Below, one piece after another: positions 38,552 through 50,546 of a stretch of 64,000 bases of DNA. Below the pieces are notes generated by a model. That model saw only the letters and a list, made by a program, of their open reading frames with translations, ran no database searches and had not been told where the DNA came from. Each line of letters opens with the position of its first letter. Position 1 is the first letter of the stretch. The DNA comes from Mixophyes australis (taxonomy: Eukaryota; Chordata; Amphibia; Anura; Limnodynastidae). The position numbers and the translations under genes are program-made. The stretch lies in the NCBI GenBank assembly GCA_036250195.1, contig JAVHZZ010000008.1:1746501-1810500 (forward strand), given 5' to 3'.

Positions 38552-38829
38552 GGCCGTTCTCCTGCTGTGCCTGGTGCACTTCGTTATTATCATGATCCTC
38601 TACTTCGATGTCTACGCCCAACGCTTGGACTTCTTCAATCGGTTCAATGTCAGGAACTCATCTCGGGCGCATCCGTACTACAACTGCTCACGGCCCAACG
38701 GAACCGTCCATAGCTATGCCGCCGCCACGTCCGGCGTGGAAGCGTTTACACCAAGTGCCAAACTGGAATTTAATCAGACAGTCACCGAGAAGCCGCTGCT
38801 CCCCTGCCCCGACTCTCCGCCTGGTCTGG
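38508..38829 (+). CDS. B4GALT2: B4GALT2 coding exon 1: tail, signal anchor, stem
   Basis: Encodes residues 1-107 plus one base of codon 108 of beta-1,4-galactosyltransferase 2, a Golgi type II membrane enzyme that transfers galactose from UDP-galactose to terminal N-acetylglucosamine. Residues 1-15 (MTRLLLGVTLERICK) are the cytoplasmic tail. Residues 16-32 are the hydrophobic signal anchor, followed by FDVYAQRLDFF. The stem has four N-glycosylation sequons (N50, N59, N64, N89). PCPDSPPGL at 99-107 starts the catalytic domain, with C100 matching a conserved disulfide cysteine. The ATG at 38508 has A at -3 and gives the N-terminus typical of B4GALT2. The donor is GG/GTAAGT at 38830. The tail and PCPDSPPGL region separate it from B4GALT1. 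Confidence 0.95.
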
Positions 38830-39486
38830 GTAAGTAGCGGTTATGTTTGTTGTGTGATGGTCGGACTGACGTCTGACGCAGGGACAGGTCTGTGGAAGAC
38901 ACGTTCCGCCTGCTCACAAAGACTCTTTCATATGGTCTGAACGTCTTTCCTCGCCTCAAACTAAAATCTCAAATCTTTCTGCTATTACCTCTAGTTATAA
39001 ATCCCAGGACTAGACAACTCTTCCCGTGTATTATAATATTATTTGTTGTGACAATTCATCACCGGTTACTGTAATATTTCTGGGTAAATGTTCATCGCAG
39101 ACCCTCGTATATCACAGCGTAGAGTAATGGTGGGGTGAACAGGACATCACTTGTGAAAGGAAAAGACCACCCTATTCAGGTACATAACAATAGTCAGACT
39201 GCACCTATCAATGGTTTCCACCATGAAAGAGCCATTTTTGTCCAACGTTATCAGATTTGCTCTGTGAGGATTGGGCTAACTAACTTGGTGCCATGGCTGA
39301 CCAAATCTGTACCCGTGTGGCCAGTGTTCCACAGATCCGTAACGCCTGCGTCCTCTTCCATTTCTGGTAGTTACACCACAGGTTATTGCCACAGAGAACG
39401 TTACCCTGGGAAATAACCACTTAATAAACAGACATCCAGGATTCTGTCTTTCTAGAGCAAACACAATCTTTATTGAGGTTACTTCT
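38830..39486. other. B4GALT2 intron, nothing recognised
   Basis: Intron sequence after the first coding exon. No repeats or genes recognised. Confidence 0.4.
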
Positions 39487-39660
39487 GGGGGTAAATGTAT
39501 CAAACTGCGGGTTTGAAAGAGTGGAGATGTTGCCTATAGCAACCAATCAGATTCTAGTTATCATTTTGTAGAATGTACTAAATAAATAACTAGAATCTGA
39601 TTGGTTGCTATAGGCAACATCTCCACTTTTTCAAACCCGCAGTTTGATACATTTACTCCC
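39487..39660. mobile_element. Near-perfect fold-back MITE, family B
   Basis: Two arms of about 75 bp differ at only about two positions. The left arm starts GGGGGTAAATGTATCAAACT and the right arm ends GTTTGATACATTTACTCCC. The loop is CATTTTGTAGAATGTACTAA and a few bases. No coding capacity. Pieces of the same family are at 41461-41541 and 47215-47275. Confidence 0.85.
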
Positions 39661-39924
39661 TGGAGTAATCGCTGTTTCTGCAGGATATTAATAGATACCA
39701 AGTGCTGCTAATTGTTGCATAGTCTTTACACATGTATCTTCTGTTTCTGGGAAGTCATATTACAGCAGAGCAACCAATATGGATACGATGTAACCATGAA
39801 ATACAGCCGATCCGACCCCATCCTCCATCGTATCCTGTGTCAGGCTGGAACTTGGAGCAGACAGAAAACCACTTTATTTCCAAACTTCCTGCACTTTGCA
39901 CAGTGATGTCAGTACAGTATTTTT

Positions 39925-40910
39925 CTCTACAGGGATTGAATGAGGCCGAACCCTTTGTTGTCTGTCCTGCTGTAGATAACGGCTGTGTATGGAAATGTGC
40001 ACAGCTCAACTCCTTGGGAGACCCAGTTACCCTTCTAGAAGGTGTCTTCTCCCAACTGCTGTTTTCAGACCTCTCCACAGGTGTCCTATGGGATTTACAT
40101 CTGGACTCACTGCTGCCACTTCAGAACAGTCCAGCATCTTGTCTTGCACCATTCCTGGTGCTTTGTGACGTGTGTTTGGGGTCATTGCCCTACTGGAAGA
40201 CCCATTACCTTCGATGGAGGCCCAGCTTTCTGACACTGGGTTGCTCCATAATGTCCTGGTAATCTCCAGACCCATGATGCCATGCACACGTTCAAGACAC
40301 CCAGTACCAGATGCTGCACAGCAACCATTAAACTCACTGGACCTCCTCCATGTCTGACTGTAGGGAGGGTGTTTGTTTATATTACTTTCTGTAAATCTAG
40401 GGATGATGGGCTTTACTAAAACGCTGCAATGTAGTCTCATCTGTCCACAGGACATTCTCCCAAAAGGCATTAAGAATGTTCAGCTGTGTTTTGGCGAATT
40501 CCAATCTGTCTTCTTATGTCTCTCTGTCTCTCTCTCTCTTACCACATAACCCCCTTTACTTGTGTGACGGATGATGTGTGACTGCCGTACCTTGTGTCTG
40601 ATTTGGCAGTGGATTGAGGCTCTCTCCACCATTTGAACAATCCTGTGCTGCAATCTTTAAGCTTTCTCTTTCCAGGAAGGTTTCTTAAAATGCAGCAGAC
40701 CTTACACTTCCTGATAACATTACATCTGGTGGAAACGAGAAATCAAGGTCTCTGGTGATTGATTTGCAGCCTTGAGATTGTCCCTGCTTGGTTACAGTCT
40801 TCAGTCTGACCTCCTGAGACAATTCTCTGGCTGTCTTTCTCCTCACTGCAGTACACAGGGACACAGAACGGGAGAATGAGTCCTTTTCTCTATTCAAGCT
40901 CATTCAATGA
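39925..40910 (-). pseudogene. Decayed Tc1-like transposase, second lineage
   Basis: A minus-strand frame at 40027-40470 carries late transposase motifs: AASGTGCLERVHGIMGLE, then VQDKMLDCSEVAAVSPDVNP and IGHLWRGLKTAV, matching the SPDLNPIEHLWRxLK segment that holds the third catalytic residue. Here IEHLW has become IGHLW, so the catalytic Glu is lost. The DNDPKH-type segment is scrambled by frame changes. An N-terminal part lies at about 40690-40900 (minus). No terminal inverted repeats were identified. The sequence differs from the element at 8751-10311, so it is a separate lineage. Confidence 0.7.
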
Positions 40911-41010
40911 GTGATTTTTATATTACAGACACCTGCTAATCACCACCGGTGAGTTCACAGAATCACCTGCTTGTAATCTAATTAGTTCTACTTAAAGGTG
41001 TCAATCATTC

Positions 41011-41460
41011 TGTGCAGCCCATTTAAGTTTTCCTGTGTGGAATAAACTACAACTTAATCATTTTTTTATGCTTTTTATATTTTATTTCACTGCAAACCAA
41101 AGGAATACATATGTGGATACCAAAATATTTTTTTAATTTTATCATTTTGTGGAAGTCATGGAGTATTATTAGACAACGCTGCCAGGGCGCCAATGTCTTT
41201 GGCCACAAGTGTGAACTCCACAGGAGTGCTGGCAGCTCGCACGTATCCGGTGCAATTTGGGCCCAGCGTGATTAATGGGAGGCGCATTCTGGGAAGTTGA
41301 ATACGAATCAATTCCAACTTTAATAAAAACGTACAGACTGACAGCGCCTTTCACTCCCATTGTTAGGTTATATCCAGAATTCTCCAATACATGAAAGAAG
41401 TAACTGCAATGTGGGGGCTGCCATCTTACAGAGACTCAGAATTGTAAATCATTGAGAGCT
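41011..41460. other. B4GALT2 intron, nothing recognised
   Basis: No gene or repeat recognised. Confidence 0.35.
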
Positions 41461-41541
41461 ATAATCTGATTGGTTGCTAAAGGCATCATCTCCACTTTTC
41501 AAACCCGCAGGAAAGCTCTCAGCTTGATACATTTACCCCGT
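41461..41541. mobile_element. Family B MITE fragment
   Basis: Contains AATCTGATTGGTTGCTAAAG, ATCTCCACTTTTCAAACCCG and AGCTTGATACATTTACCCC, matching one arm of the element at 39487-39660. The other arm is missing. Confidence 0.75.
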
Positions 41542-42269
41542 GTGTTTAATCCAACCCTGATATTTTTTTGTCTTCCCTGACACAACTAATATAGTATTTT
41601 CTTTAACCAAATTTGCATTTAAAAAAAAAGTTAGGGGTGTCGGAGTTTGCAGCTCCTGCCTACACCGAAACGTATTACCCTGTAGTGGGTGCAGGTGTAG
41701 GACAGACTCAGGGGCAATGGATAGGGGGACTATCACTTCCAAACCACAGGATACACAGATACTTCCAGCACGGGATGGGGTTGTACTTTCCTCCGCTCGT
41801 CTGAACGCCTGGAAGCCACTTAATTCCTTCATAACAGAGACATGAAACTTACTGCAGAGCATCAGCATAATAAGGAGTTTCCTGTGATTCCACCTTGTTT
41901 ACAGTCACATCAGTGTTAATTGATGAAGCTGCGGAAGGGGTTAATACCAGGCAGGGTCCAGCAGCAGGAACGGAGCATTCATCGCACAGCGGGCAGCGTG
42001 ATAATAAGCAGCAGCGTCTGTGCTGGTTAATGCATTAATTGCTATGATTATTACTGCCCCCCCCCTCCTCCAGGCTGGTGCCAGTGACGGATGTGCAGAG
42101 GGATCTGTGTGTGATCCACAATCTGTGAATTATCCTCTGCTGGGCCGTCGTGCCAACTGCAGCAACTGGTCGGGTGATAGGACCTTTTTTTACTTTGTAA
42201 AACATCCTGTAATTTTCAGTGTACCTCCTTGGTGAACCGTGCCTCGTGCCTCACCGATGTCACTACTTA
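41542..42269. other. B4GALT2 intron, nothing recognised
   Basis: Short open frames without domains. A C run lies at 42058-42065. Confidence 0.35.
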
Positions 42270-42545
42270 TTAGCAAATCGCTTCACTCTCTTGAATATTT
42301 GTCCAGCCCACAAAATGGCGCCCTCCATTATCTGCAGCAGTGGGTATATAGGATGAGAACCAGGATAGGACAGTGCCTTCAAGACCTAGGGATTGTAGCG
42401 TCTGTATGAGGAGAGAGTGGTCAACAGTGTCACATGCAGCCGAGAGATCCAGGAGAATTAGGAGAGAGTAATGGGCTTTAGTTTTAGCAGTGATCAAATC
42501 ATTGACAACCTTGGTCAGCGCAGTCTCTGTTGGGAACAAAAGCCT
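42270..42545 (-). mobile_element. L2-type LINE reverse transcriptase fragment
   Basis: On the minus strand it encodes [20 protein letters not shown] and [20 protein letters not shown], the segment leading into RT palm motif A ([13 protein letters not shown] in the copy at 1018), with Phe changed to Cys. Downstream RT motifs are absent. Confidence 0.8.
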
Positions 42546-42618
42546 GTATGAGATCCAATAGGTTGTGTGAGAAAGGAAGCGTATGGGGTGAGTGTAGGTT
42601 ATTTCAGAATAGGAGTAA

Positions 42619-42912
42619 TCATCATCATCAGCAGCTATTTATATAGCGCTGCTAATTCCGCAGCGCTGTACAGAGAACTCACTCACATCAGTCCCTGCCC
42701 CATTGGAGCTTACATGCTAAATTATCTAACATACAGAGCAATAGAGACTAGGGTCAATTTAATAGCAGCCAATTAACCTATCAGTATGTTTTTGGAGTGT
42801 GGGAGGAAACCGGAGCACCCGGAGGAAACCCACGCAAACATGGGGAGAACATGCAAACTCCTCACAGATAAGGCCATGGTTGGGAATTTAACTCATGACC
42901 CCAGTGCTGTGA
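42619..42912 (-). mobile_element. tRNA-headed SINE, copy 4, head truncated
   Basis: The L2-like tail (ATTTATATAGCGCTGCTAAT) is at the left, then the body with GGAGTGTGGGAGGAAACCGG. The tRNA-like head breaks off after CAGTGCTGTGAGG, so the A box is missing. Confidence 0.8.
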
Positions 42913-42947
42913 GGTGATGATACCAGTGTGTACCAGTGATACCAGAC

Positions 42948-43018
42948 TGATGTGAGTGAGTTCTCTGTACAGCGCTGCGGAATTAGTGGCGCTATATAAA
43001 TAAATGATGATGATGATA
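42948..43018 (+). mobile_element. SINE/L2-like 3' tail in opposite orientation
   Basis: TGATGTGAGTGAGTTCTCTG, TACAGCGCTGCGGAATTAGT and GGCGCTATATAAATAAATGA form the SINE 3' tail on the + strand, 36 bp from copy 4 on the minus strand. The tails of the two can pair as an inverted repeat. Confidence 0.75.
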
Positions 43019-46000
43019 CCAGTGTGGATAGCCGGACTCCTGAATGTTAACGTTTAAGAACTACTTTGCTGACTCTGAGCTTTGAATAACTGCTTTCATG
43101 TGGACTAACCACTGCTGGAATAATGACGAAAAGATACCGGCAGAGAGACAGAATTGTTAAACCAGCAGTGTGTGCGGGCCCTCGGAGCAGATGTGGCCCT
43201 CATGTGATTATACCCCCTCGGCCTTCCCCGGTTGTCTCCCTCTGTGCGGCTCTTCTCACACACCTGCCCCGGACTTGTGTGATGGGTTAATATTCTCTTA
43301 GTGGCTGTGTTAGTTTCGTTGCTTTGTGTGAGGCCGCTGCCTGTATATCTGTCACATTTTCTTATTCGGGACATTGGAGAAGCAGCAGATAAGGGAATAT
43401 TTCATTCCACTGAACCTTTTGAGAAACAGCGAACATTTATCTGTGAGCTGAATTCTCCCAATGTAATTGTAGGACAGGGGGGGGGGATGAAAAGACTCCA
43501 CAATCCATCTGCTCATTTCCACTTCAAAGCTCCCAACCTCCCTTTCACCGGCTGTTCGGATTGTCCCCCCTGAAAGCTCCCTGTGATATGTGAAGACTGC
43601 GCGCTGCACGGATGGATGTGCCTGTTTGAAGCGTCAGATTTCAGTGGTCGCTCTCGCAGGGTGAAATCATCCGGTGCGGGAGCTAAACTGCCAACAGCGG
43701 AAACAAACCTGAACGGGGAGAATGTACCAGTGTTGTCTTGTCCTCTGTCACTTGTAACGAGGACACCACGTGGGTCCCTATTCTGTAGCTGCGGCACTAA
43801 CCCGTATCTCTCTGCATCTAAATAAGCAAAATTCATGCAATAATTTCATGATATGTAGCCATCCTGGTGAGATGTTAGACGTTCGTTCCATCTGACTAAT
43901 TAATCAGATTCCCATTTAAGACTCCCACAGTGAATATATGGAGTTGCTGCGCTGTTGAGGTGTCTGTCATCTCCCATTGACACCAGGGGTCCCCCTTCAT
44001 TGAAAGCTTCTATTTTTATCTCTTTCCTCTATTTCCACAATGTTACACTCTCTAAACATGATCAAGCTCTTAAATTCTAAACTAAGGATTTTTTTTTTAG
44101 TTCATCATATGATTGTGAGCTTCGTGGGCCAGAGCCATCAGATTTCTATCAATCACTGGGATTATTTAGTGACTGTGGTGCAAATTTGCACGGTGCAATA
44201 ACTTATAACGTCCGTTTATCTCTGATCAGTGAGAGGAAGTGTTGTGTTGCTACGGTTACTGCACCTTTGTTACTAAGTATCAGCCACTACTTTGTTCTAG
44301 CACTAATGACATATTTGTGTTTCATTAATTCTGATGTCTATTACAGGATTGATGCACAGAGCTATACCTCATACATGAGAGTACACCATATATTATATTA
44401 CACAGTTCTCATAGGTGGAGAGCCTTCATGTTACCCTTCCTCTTCCTGCAGGTTCCAACATAGCGTTTGATAATTGTGTTAGCATTTTATACACAGATTA
44501 ATGGTCTCTGCTCCGGTAATTACTCTACAATAATCTTGAAATGACATTAGCCAAATCCAGCTCTAATGCTGATTGAAGCAGTTTAGATTTCTGTGGCAAT
44601 TAGGTTTTTCCTGCAGTTTTTCTTCTGTTCGCCGAGGGACGGATAAGACGAGAATCTGGAACCTATTGGGAGCACTCAATAACGTTTATGTGACAAACCG
44701 TCTCCTGTTCTCCCAGAAAATCACACTATTTATTATACAGTTTTGTCCCAACAAAGCCTCTAAATGTGCACAATTCTACACTGGCAAATTGTATTGAGCT
44801 ATAACTCGACATTTATTAATGAGCGGGAGCAGATATAGTTGATTGGTTCAGATAAAATGAATTGTCTTCCATATTGTTCTCACGCTAATAAAACAGATTT
44901 CTGCTAATGTCCAACACTTTGCTGAAAACAGTTATTAGGACTCAATGTGGAACACTTTGTATCACAACAGCGACTAAACGCTGAGGATTCTATATGAGCA
45001 TCTCACCGTCAGTTCAGTGCTCACCACAGAACCCACGCTGTGCTGTTTTAGCAGAAAAAGCAACATTCAAGCTGTCCCAGAGGGAGGCGTGATGGGATTT
45101 GTCAATAATGCACACGTTTTGCTAATAGATGTAAACGTCTACATTTTCTGAGGTCGCTGCTTATAGTCTTATGTTATCGCTTCAATGTTTATTATAAACA
45201 CTTGTGTATTACAAAGATAAACGCACCTGCTGTAAATGATTACAGAGTTTGGACACATTGTAATATGGAATATCTGTGCAGGTTGATGTATGTGGGAGCA
45301 AAGTTGGTGCCCATTACTGTTCCACTGGTGATAGAGAACAATATCAGAACAGAAATAATTTCCTGGTAACAGAAAACATTCTGCTGTAACTAAGGTGTGA
45401 ACATACAAAGTGTGCTGATCGGAATAATTAACTAGACGGTGTTTAAGAGCTGAGAGAATAAAATGAAGCAGCATCCATCTATAATGTGATGGGTCAAGCT
45501 CTGCAGAATATTGGCGGAGTCCAGTATATAAGAGGGGGGTGATGTGACCAAGGGTTGAAGAATATTCAGAAAGGGATACAATGCCTAAAACAACGTGCCT
45601 TCTCGGTCGGGGCTTAAACCTTTGTGTGCTGTTGGGAATTTAGGAAAAATCAGAGAATCCCGGATACTCTTTAGAAATGGAGGTAACTGGTGGCAGCTCT
45701 GAGTGTAACGCTAATATTTATGGCCTGAAAGAATTCAAAAACGTTGCTGGGCATTCAGTCGCGGGTCTCCCGAAGTCCCATGTCACTAGGTGCCGGTCAT
45801 GTAACCTGGGGGCCATGTGGCGGTGTCATTAGAACCACGGATATACATCCCTATAAATGTACAGTAATAGTTACATCTACAGTCTCCAGCTGATCCTCTG
45901 ACCCACAGGACCTGGCCATACCCAGCGTACCACCCCCCGTGTATAACGTGTGTAGCGACTCTCTCTGCCCGCCGTCATTGGTTTTCCATAGATGTTATGA

Positions 46001-47036
46001 TTTGTTTCATTCATCCAACACAAAACAAATTAAATTATTGATCTTACCTAATTTTATTAATTAGACATAGAGATATAACATTTTTTAAACTCTTTTATGG
46101 AGAGGTGGCCCGGAATCAAAATCTGTCGGGGGCCATAATTCTTATGGATGGTCCTGGCCCGGGTCTCCCAGAAGCTTGTGGACAACCTACGGCTCCTAAT
46201 AAGATATGCGTGCTAGGTGTGTGCGTGTGTGTGCTAGTGGTGTGTGTGTGTGTTGTATGTGTGTGTGTGTTGTATATGTGTGTCTGTACGCTGCATGTTT
46301 TTCTGATTGTGCTAGTGGTGTTTATGTGCGTTGCATGTGTGTGTGCGTCTATGCTGCAGGTTATTCTGATGTTTGTGTGTATGTATTACCCGCAATAAGC
46401 TTCTTGTGATTGGATGACGCATGTTTTTCGTTCCTTAATCCCCATGACAGATTGGTTTCCTATTGGTGTCGTGTTTGTGAGAAATCTGAGCTCCTGCCGG
46501 AATAATTAGTGTCTGAACATATTATTTTCCCCTGTACAATTTAATTAGCTGCTCAAAGATTTGACTTGTGCGATATCATGTTGTATTCTTGTATAGCCCA
46601 GTTGTATAGTCAGTGTATTCATACAGAGAACTAAGTGTGGTCCTTATACACAGATAAATATATACACACAGAGATACACCTAAGTCTTGTGAATCCCAGA
46701 AGCGTGAGTGTGTGTGTGTGTGTATACACCGAGTGTGTGTGATTCTATTCTCTTACGTCTTTATAACCCCACATAGCTTATTATCATCTGCAAACATGAA
46801 TATGGTACCGATATCTGGGTCTGATCATTGCTATGAGCTCCTCATGTCCTCTGTATAGAAGCATAGGGGTTAATATTAAAGTCATAAGGGGGTATAACAG
46901 TCACTGTACGTTCCCTAGAGGGGAAATATATACATGAGCTGTATTTAGAAGTGTGTAACAGACGCACATCTTAGCTTTACAAGTAACAGATGTAAAGTTA
47001 CATAATTCTCACAGCCTTGAGTTGATGATATTAATT
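43019..47036. other. B4GALT2 intron, no gene recognised
   Basis: About 4 kb with no supported coding or RNA gene. A GT-rich low-complexity stretch lies at about 46215-46380 and a short (GT)n at about 46707-46722. Confidence 0.4.
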
Positions 47037-47434
47037 ATCATCATCACCATTTATTTATATAGCGCCACTAATTCCGCAGCTCTGTACAGAGAACTCACTC
47101 ACATCGGTCCCTGCCCCATTGGAGCTTACAGTTTAGGCAATCCGATGGGGGTTTCCTAGTGCCTGGAAACTCTCCTTGAAGTGGGGCACTGTATAATTGA
47201 GGTGGCTGGACCCGCATTTTCTAGAATGTATTAAATAAATGATAACTAGAACCTGCAGTTTAGTAAATATACCCCTAAGGTCAATTTAATAGCAACCAAT
47301 TAACCTACTAGGTAGTGTGGGAGGAAACGGGGAGAACATACGAACTCCACACAGATAAGGCCATGGTCAGGAATTGAACTAATGACCCCAGTGCTGTAAG
47401 ACAGAAGTGCTAACCACTAGGCCACTGTGCTGCC
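47037..47434 (-). mobile_element. tRNA-headed SINE, copy 5, with foreign insert
   Basis: The L2-like tail and first body part are at 47037-47137. The body and tRNA-like head (minus-strand TGGCCTAGTGGTTAGCACTT) resume at about 47276-47434. The 138-bp insert includes a family B MITE piece (CTAGAATGTATTAAATAAAT and CTGCAGTTTAGTAAATATAC) and another unplaced segment. Confidence 0.75.
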
Positions 47435-47979
47435 CTTTTTATAGTAATTGTTATGGATAAGAAAAGACTTAATGTCTTCACATCAGATATCATTATTGTC
47501 TTCAAATCTTCACATATTAATGTTCTCGTTACTAAGAGTGCTGTCACCCAGCCAACGCACACACTGCCGGAAGGATAATTGGATCATGTTAGTCCTGGCC
47601 CAAGCGGGACGCTCTGTACACAATGGGTACAGAATGAACCTGTCGGACCTGTGGACAAATGACCCCATTTCTGGTTCTGACGAATTTAGTAACAGCCAAA
47701 ATGTGAGATTTCATGGCTGGAAAGTAATGGGTATCTGGTATAGAGGCGTCTCTGGTATCAGCTAGCGGCTGCCAGCGTATGATATATGGTGATTACGTTG
47801 GGGCTGTAAGGTCCTTGTTTGTTTTATATAAAGCACCAACGTGGTACAGCGGGTAACCTCCATTTCTGGCTGTTGTAGTCCTTGCACTGAGTGTCTCTAA
47901 TGAGGGGGAGATGGTTTCTGTGCAGTATGAATGTTGGTCCGGATGACGGTTCCTGACCGGTCTCCTTTCTCTCCTCCAG
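47435..47979. other. B4GALT2 intron end
   Basis: Unique intron sequence ending with a pyrimidine tract and TCCTCCAG acceptor at 47979. Nothing else recognised. Confidence 0.4.
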
Positions 47980-48215
47980 TTGGCCGCCTGCTGATTGAGT
48001 TTAGTTCCCCCATGAGCATGGAGCGGGTACAGCGAGAGAACCCTGACGTGACGGATGGTGGAAGGTACACCCCAGGGGACTGCCAGCCCAAAGAGAGAGT
48101 GGCCATTATCCTTCCATTCCGACACCGGGACCATCACCTGAAATACTGGCTGCATTATCTCCACCCCATACTGAGGCGCCAGAAGGTGGGGTACGGGATC
48201 TACATCATCAACCAG
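47980..48215 (+). CDS. B4GALT2: B4GALT2 coding exon 2: start of catalytic domain, UDP-binding segment
   Basis: Encodes the rest of codon 108 through residue 186. The frame continues exactly from the first coding exon, making SPPGLVGRLLIEF across the junction. Residues 109-130 (GRLLIEFSSPMSMERVQREN) begin the catalytic domain. C142 in YTPGDC is the likely disulfide partner of C100. PFRHR at 153-157 is the conserved UDP-binding motif, followed by YWLHYLHPILRRQ. The exon ends at YIINQ (residue 186) with CAG/GTGAGC. Its 236-bp length equals the matching exon known in mammalian B4GALT genes. The antisense open frame across it is a shadow. Confidence 0.97.
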
Positions 48216-48319
48216 GTGAGCAGCGCCCGCTGTCTGACGTCGCTATCTGTTCTGGAATACGCCAGGTCGGAACAAACCCCCGAGCAGATAGATTCCAATA
48301 CCTAGAAAGCAGAAGGGCC

Positions 48320-48476
48320 TGGACAGAGGGCCCACCACCCCTCCCCCCCCCCTACACTCACGTCTCCCCCCTCACCTCTCTCCCCTCACCTCTCTCCTTC
48401 TCCGCCCCTCTCTCCTTCTCCGCCCCCTCTCTCCTCAATCTGTTCCGCCCTCTCCGCTCCCTCCTCTGTCTCTCAT
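48320..48476. repeat. Pyrimidine-rich low-complexity tract
   Basis: Almost pure C/T (CTCTCTCCTTCTCCGCCCC repeated) just downstream of the coding exon. Could form triplex DNA; no repeat unit is strictly kept. Confidence 0.8.
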
Positions 48477-48779
48477 AAACACTGGGATATAGCCAGAATG
48501 ATATAGTGAAATATGGGTTCTAGACTCCATAGTAACAGCTCCCCCTAGTGGTAGAATACTTGTTTACTTTTACTATGGAAGACCTTGAATGTCGCGATGG
48601 GCCCGGACCCCCTTGGAGGGTATTGGGGAACGGGCTTTGTGTCCATAGTGCAGGATACGGGGAGGCGACACAGGATGTGAATGCTCCGTGTACAAATGGT
48701 CACAGTTTAGGTAATAAGCCCCCTGATCTAATTTCAGTTACGTCACCAGATAGTTTCTGTTCTAGCAGCTGTCTGTTAC
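48477..48779. other. B4GALT2 intron, nothing recognised
   Basis: No gene or repeat recognised. The open frame starting at 48548 is held open by the microsatellite that follows. Confidence 0.35.
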
Positions 48780-49156
48780 AAACGAACACACACGCACATA
48801 AACATATACACAAACGAACACACACATATATACATACATTCATACATACACACGCACGCACACATACATACATACATACATACATACATACATTCATACA
48901 TACACACTTATACATACACACACACATACACACACACATAAATACAGACACATACACACACACATACACACTTATACATACACACATACATACATACATA
49001 CATACAGACACATACACACATACATACATACATACATACATACATACACACATACATACACACATACATACACACATACATACACACATACATACACACA
49101 CACATACATACACACATACATACATACACACATACATACACACATACATACACACA
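48780..49156. repeat. (CATA)n/(CA)n compound microsatellite
   Basis: ACATACATACAT and ACACACATACA blocks over about 375 bp. Confidence 0.97.
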
Positions 49157-49565
49157 TGAGCCAGTTACAATATCTTGTGAGGTTTAGTGAGACGGGTGAG
49201 TAGTGATTTATGCCACAGATTCTTTTAATGCGTAAACTACAAACCAATTACTTGTGCGCTAACTCCAATTAAATAGAGTTTCTTAATCATGCTTTGTGTT
49301 GTCGGTAATTTGTTTCTAAGCTGCGGATTAAGCTCTGAATAACAATAGATGGTGAGATCTCTGGGTCAGTGTTTCTGCTGCTGCTGTTTGATTATTAGAG
49401 AAGTGAACACAATAGATAATAATGTGCTGTCTATGGAAACCCTTCATGTTAGAGACTGACAGACGTAAATGTTATATGAGCTGCAGACGCTGGAACATGG
49501 CGAGTGTCAGTGCTGGTAAAATAACCCACACCCTTCACCAGTCTTCTCTGGCAGCGGCTGTGATG
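49157..49565. other. B4GALT2 intron, nothing recognised
   Basis: Unique sequence. No features. Confidence 0.35.
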
Positions 49566-50546
49566 TAAGCTCACCGTTAGCTCACCTCTAGCTCACCTCT
49601 AGCTCTCCACTAGCTCACCTCTAGCTCCCCACTAGCTCACCTCTAGCTCTCCACTAGCTCACCTCTAGCTCTCCACTAGCTCTCCGCTAGCTCACCTCTA
49701 GCTCTCCACTAGCTCACCTCTAGCTCTCCACCAGCTCACCTCTAGCTCTCCGCTAGCTCACCTCTAGCTCTCCACCAGCTCACCTCTAGCTCTCCACCAG
49801 CTCACCTCTAGCTCTCCGCTAGCTCACCTCTAGCTCTCCGCTAGCTCACCTCTAGCTCTCCGCTAGCTCTCCGCTAGCTCTCCGCTAGCTCACCTCTAGC
49901 TCACCTCTAGCTCTCCGCTAGCTCACCTCTAGCTCTCCACTAGCTCACCTCTAGCTCTCCACTAGCTCACCTCTAGCTCACCTCTAGCTCTCCGCTAGCT
50001 CACCTCTGGCTCTCCGCTAGCTCACCTCTGGCTCTCCGCTAGCTCACCTCTGGCTCTCCGCTAGCTCACCTCTGGCTCTCCGCTAGCTCTCCGCTAGCTC
50101 ACCTCTAGCTCTCCGCTAGCTCACCTCTAGCTCTCCGCTAGCTCACCTCTAGCTCTCCGCTAGCTCACCTCTAGCTCTCCGCTAACTCACCTCTAGCTCT
50201 CCGCTAACTCACCGCTAGCCCTCCCCTAACTCACCGCTAGCCCTCCACTAACTCACCGCTAGCCCTCCACTAACTCACCGCCAGCTCTCCACTAACTCAC
50301 CGCCAGCTCTCCACTAACTCACCGCCAGCTCTCCACTAACTCACCGCCAGCTCTCCACTAGCTCACCGCCAGCTCTCCACTAGCTCACCGCCAGCTCTCC
50401 ACTAGCTCACCGCCAGCTCTCCACTAGCTCACCGCCAGCTCTCCACTAGCTCACCGCCAGCTCTCCACTAGCTCACCGCCAGCTCTCCACTAGCTCACCG
50501 CTAGCTCACCGCCAGCTCTTCACTAGCTCACCGCTAGCTCTCCACT
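49566..50546. repeat. 11-bp AGCT-rich minisatellite, about 89 copies
   Basis: Monomers AGCTCACCTCT, AGCTCTCCACT and AGCTCTCCGCT are each 11 bp and often alternate as 22-bp dimers. The right half changes to AACTCACCGCC and AGCTCACCGCC types. AGCT therefore recurs about once per helical turn. No coding sense. Confidence 0.95.
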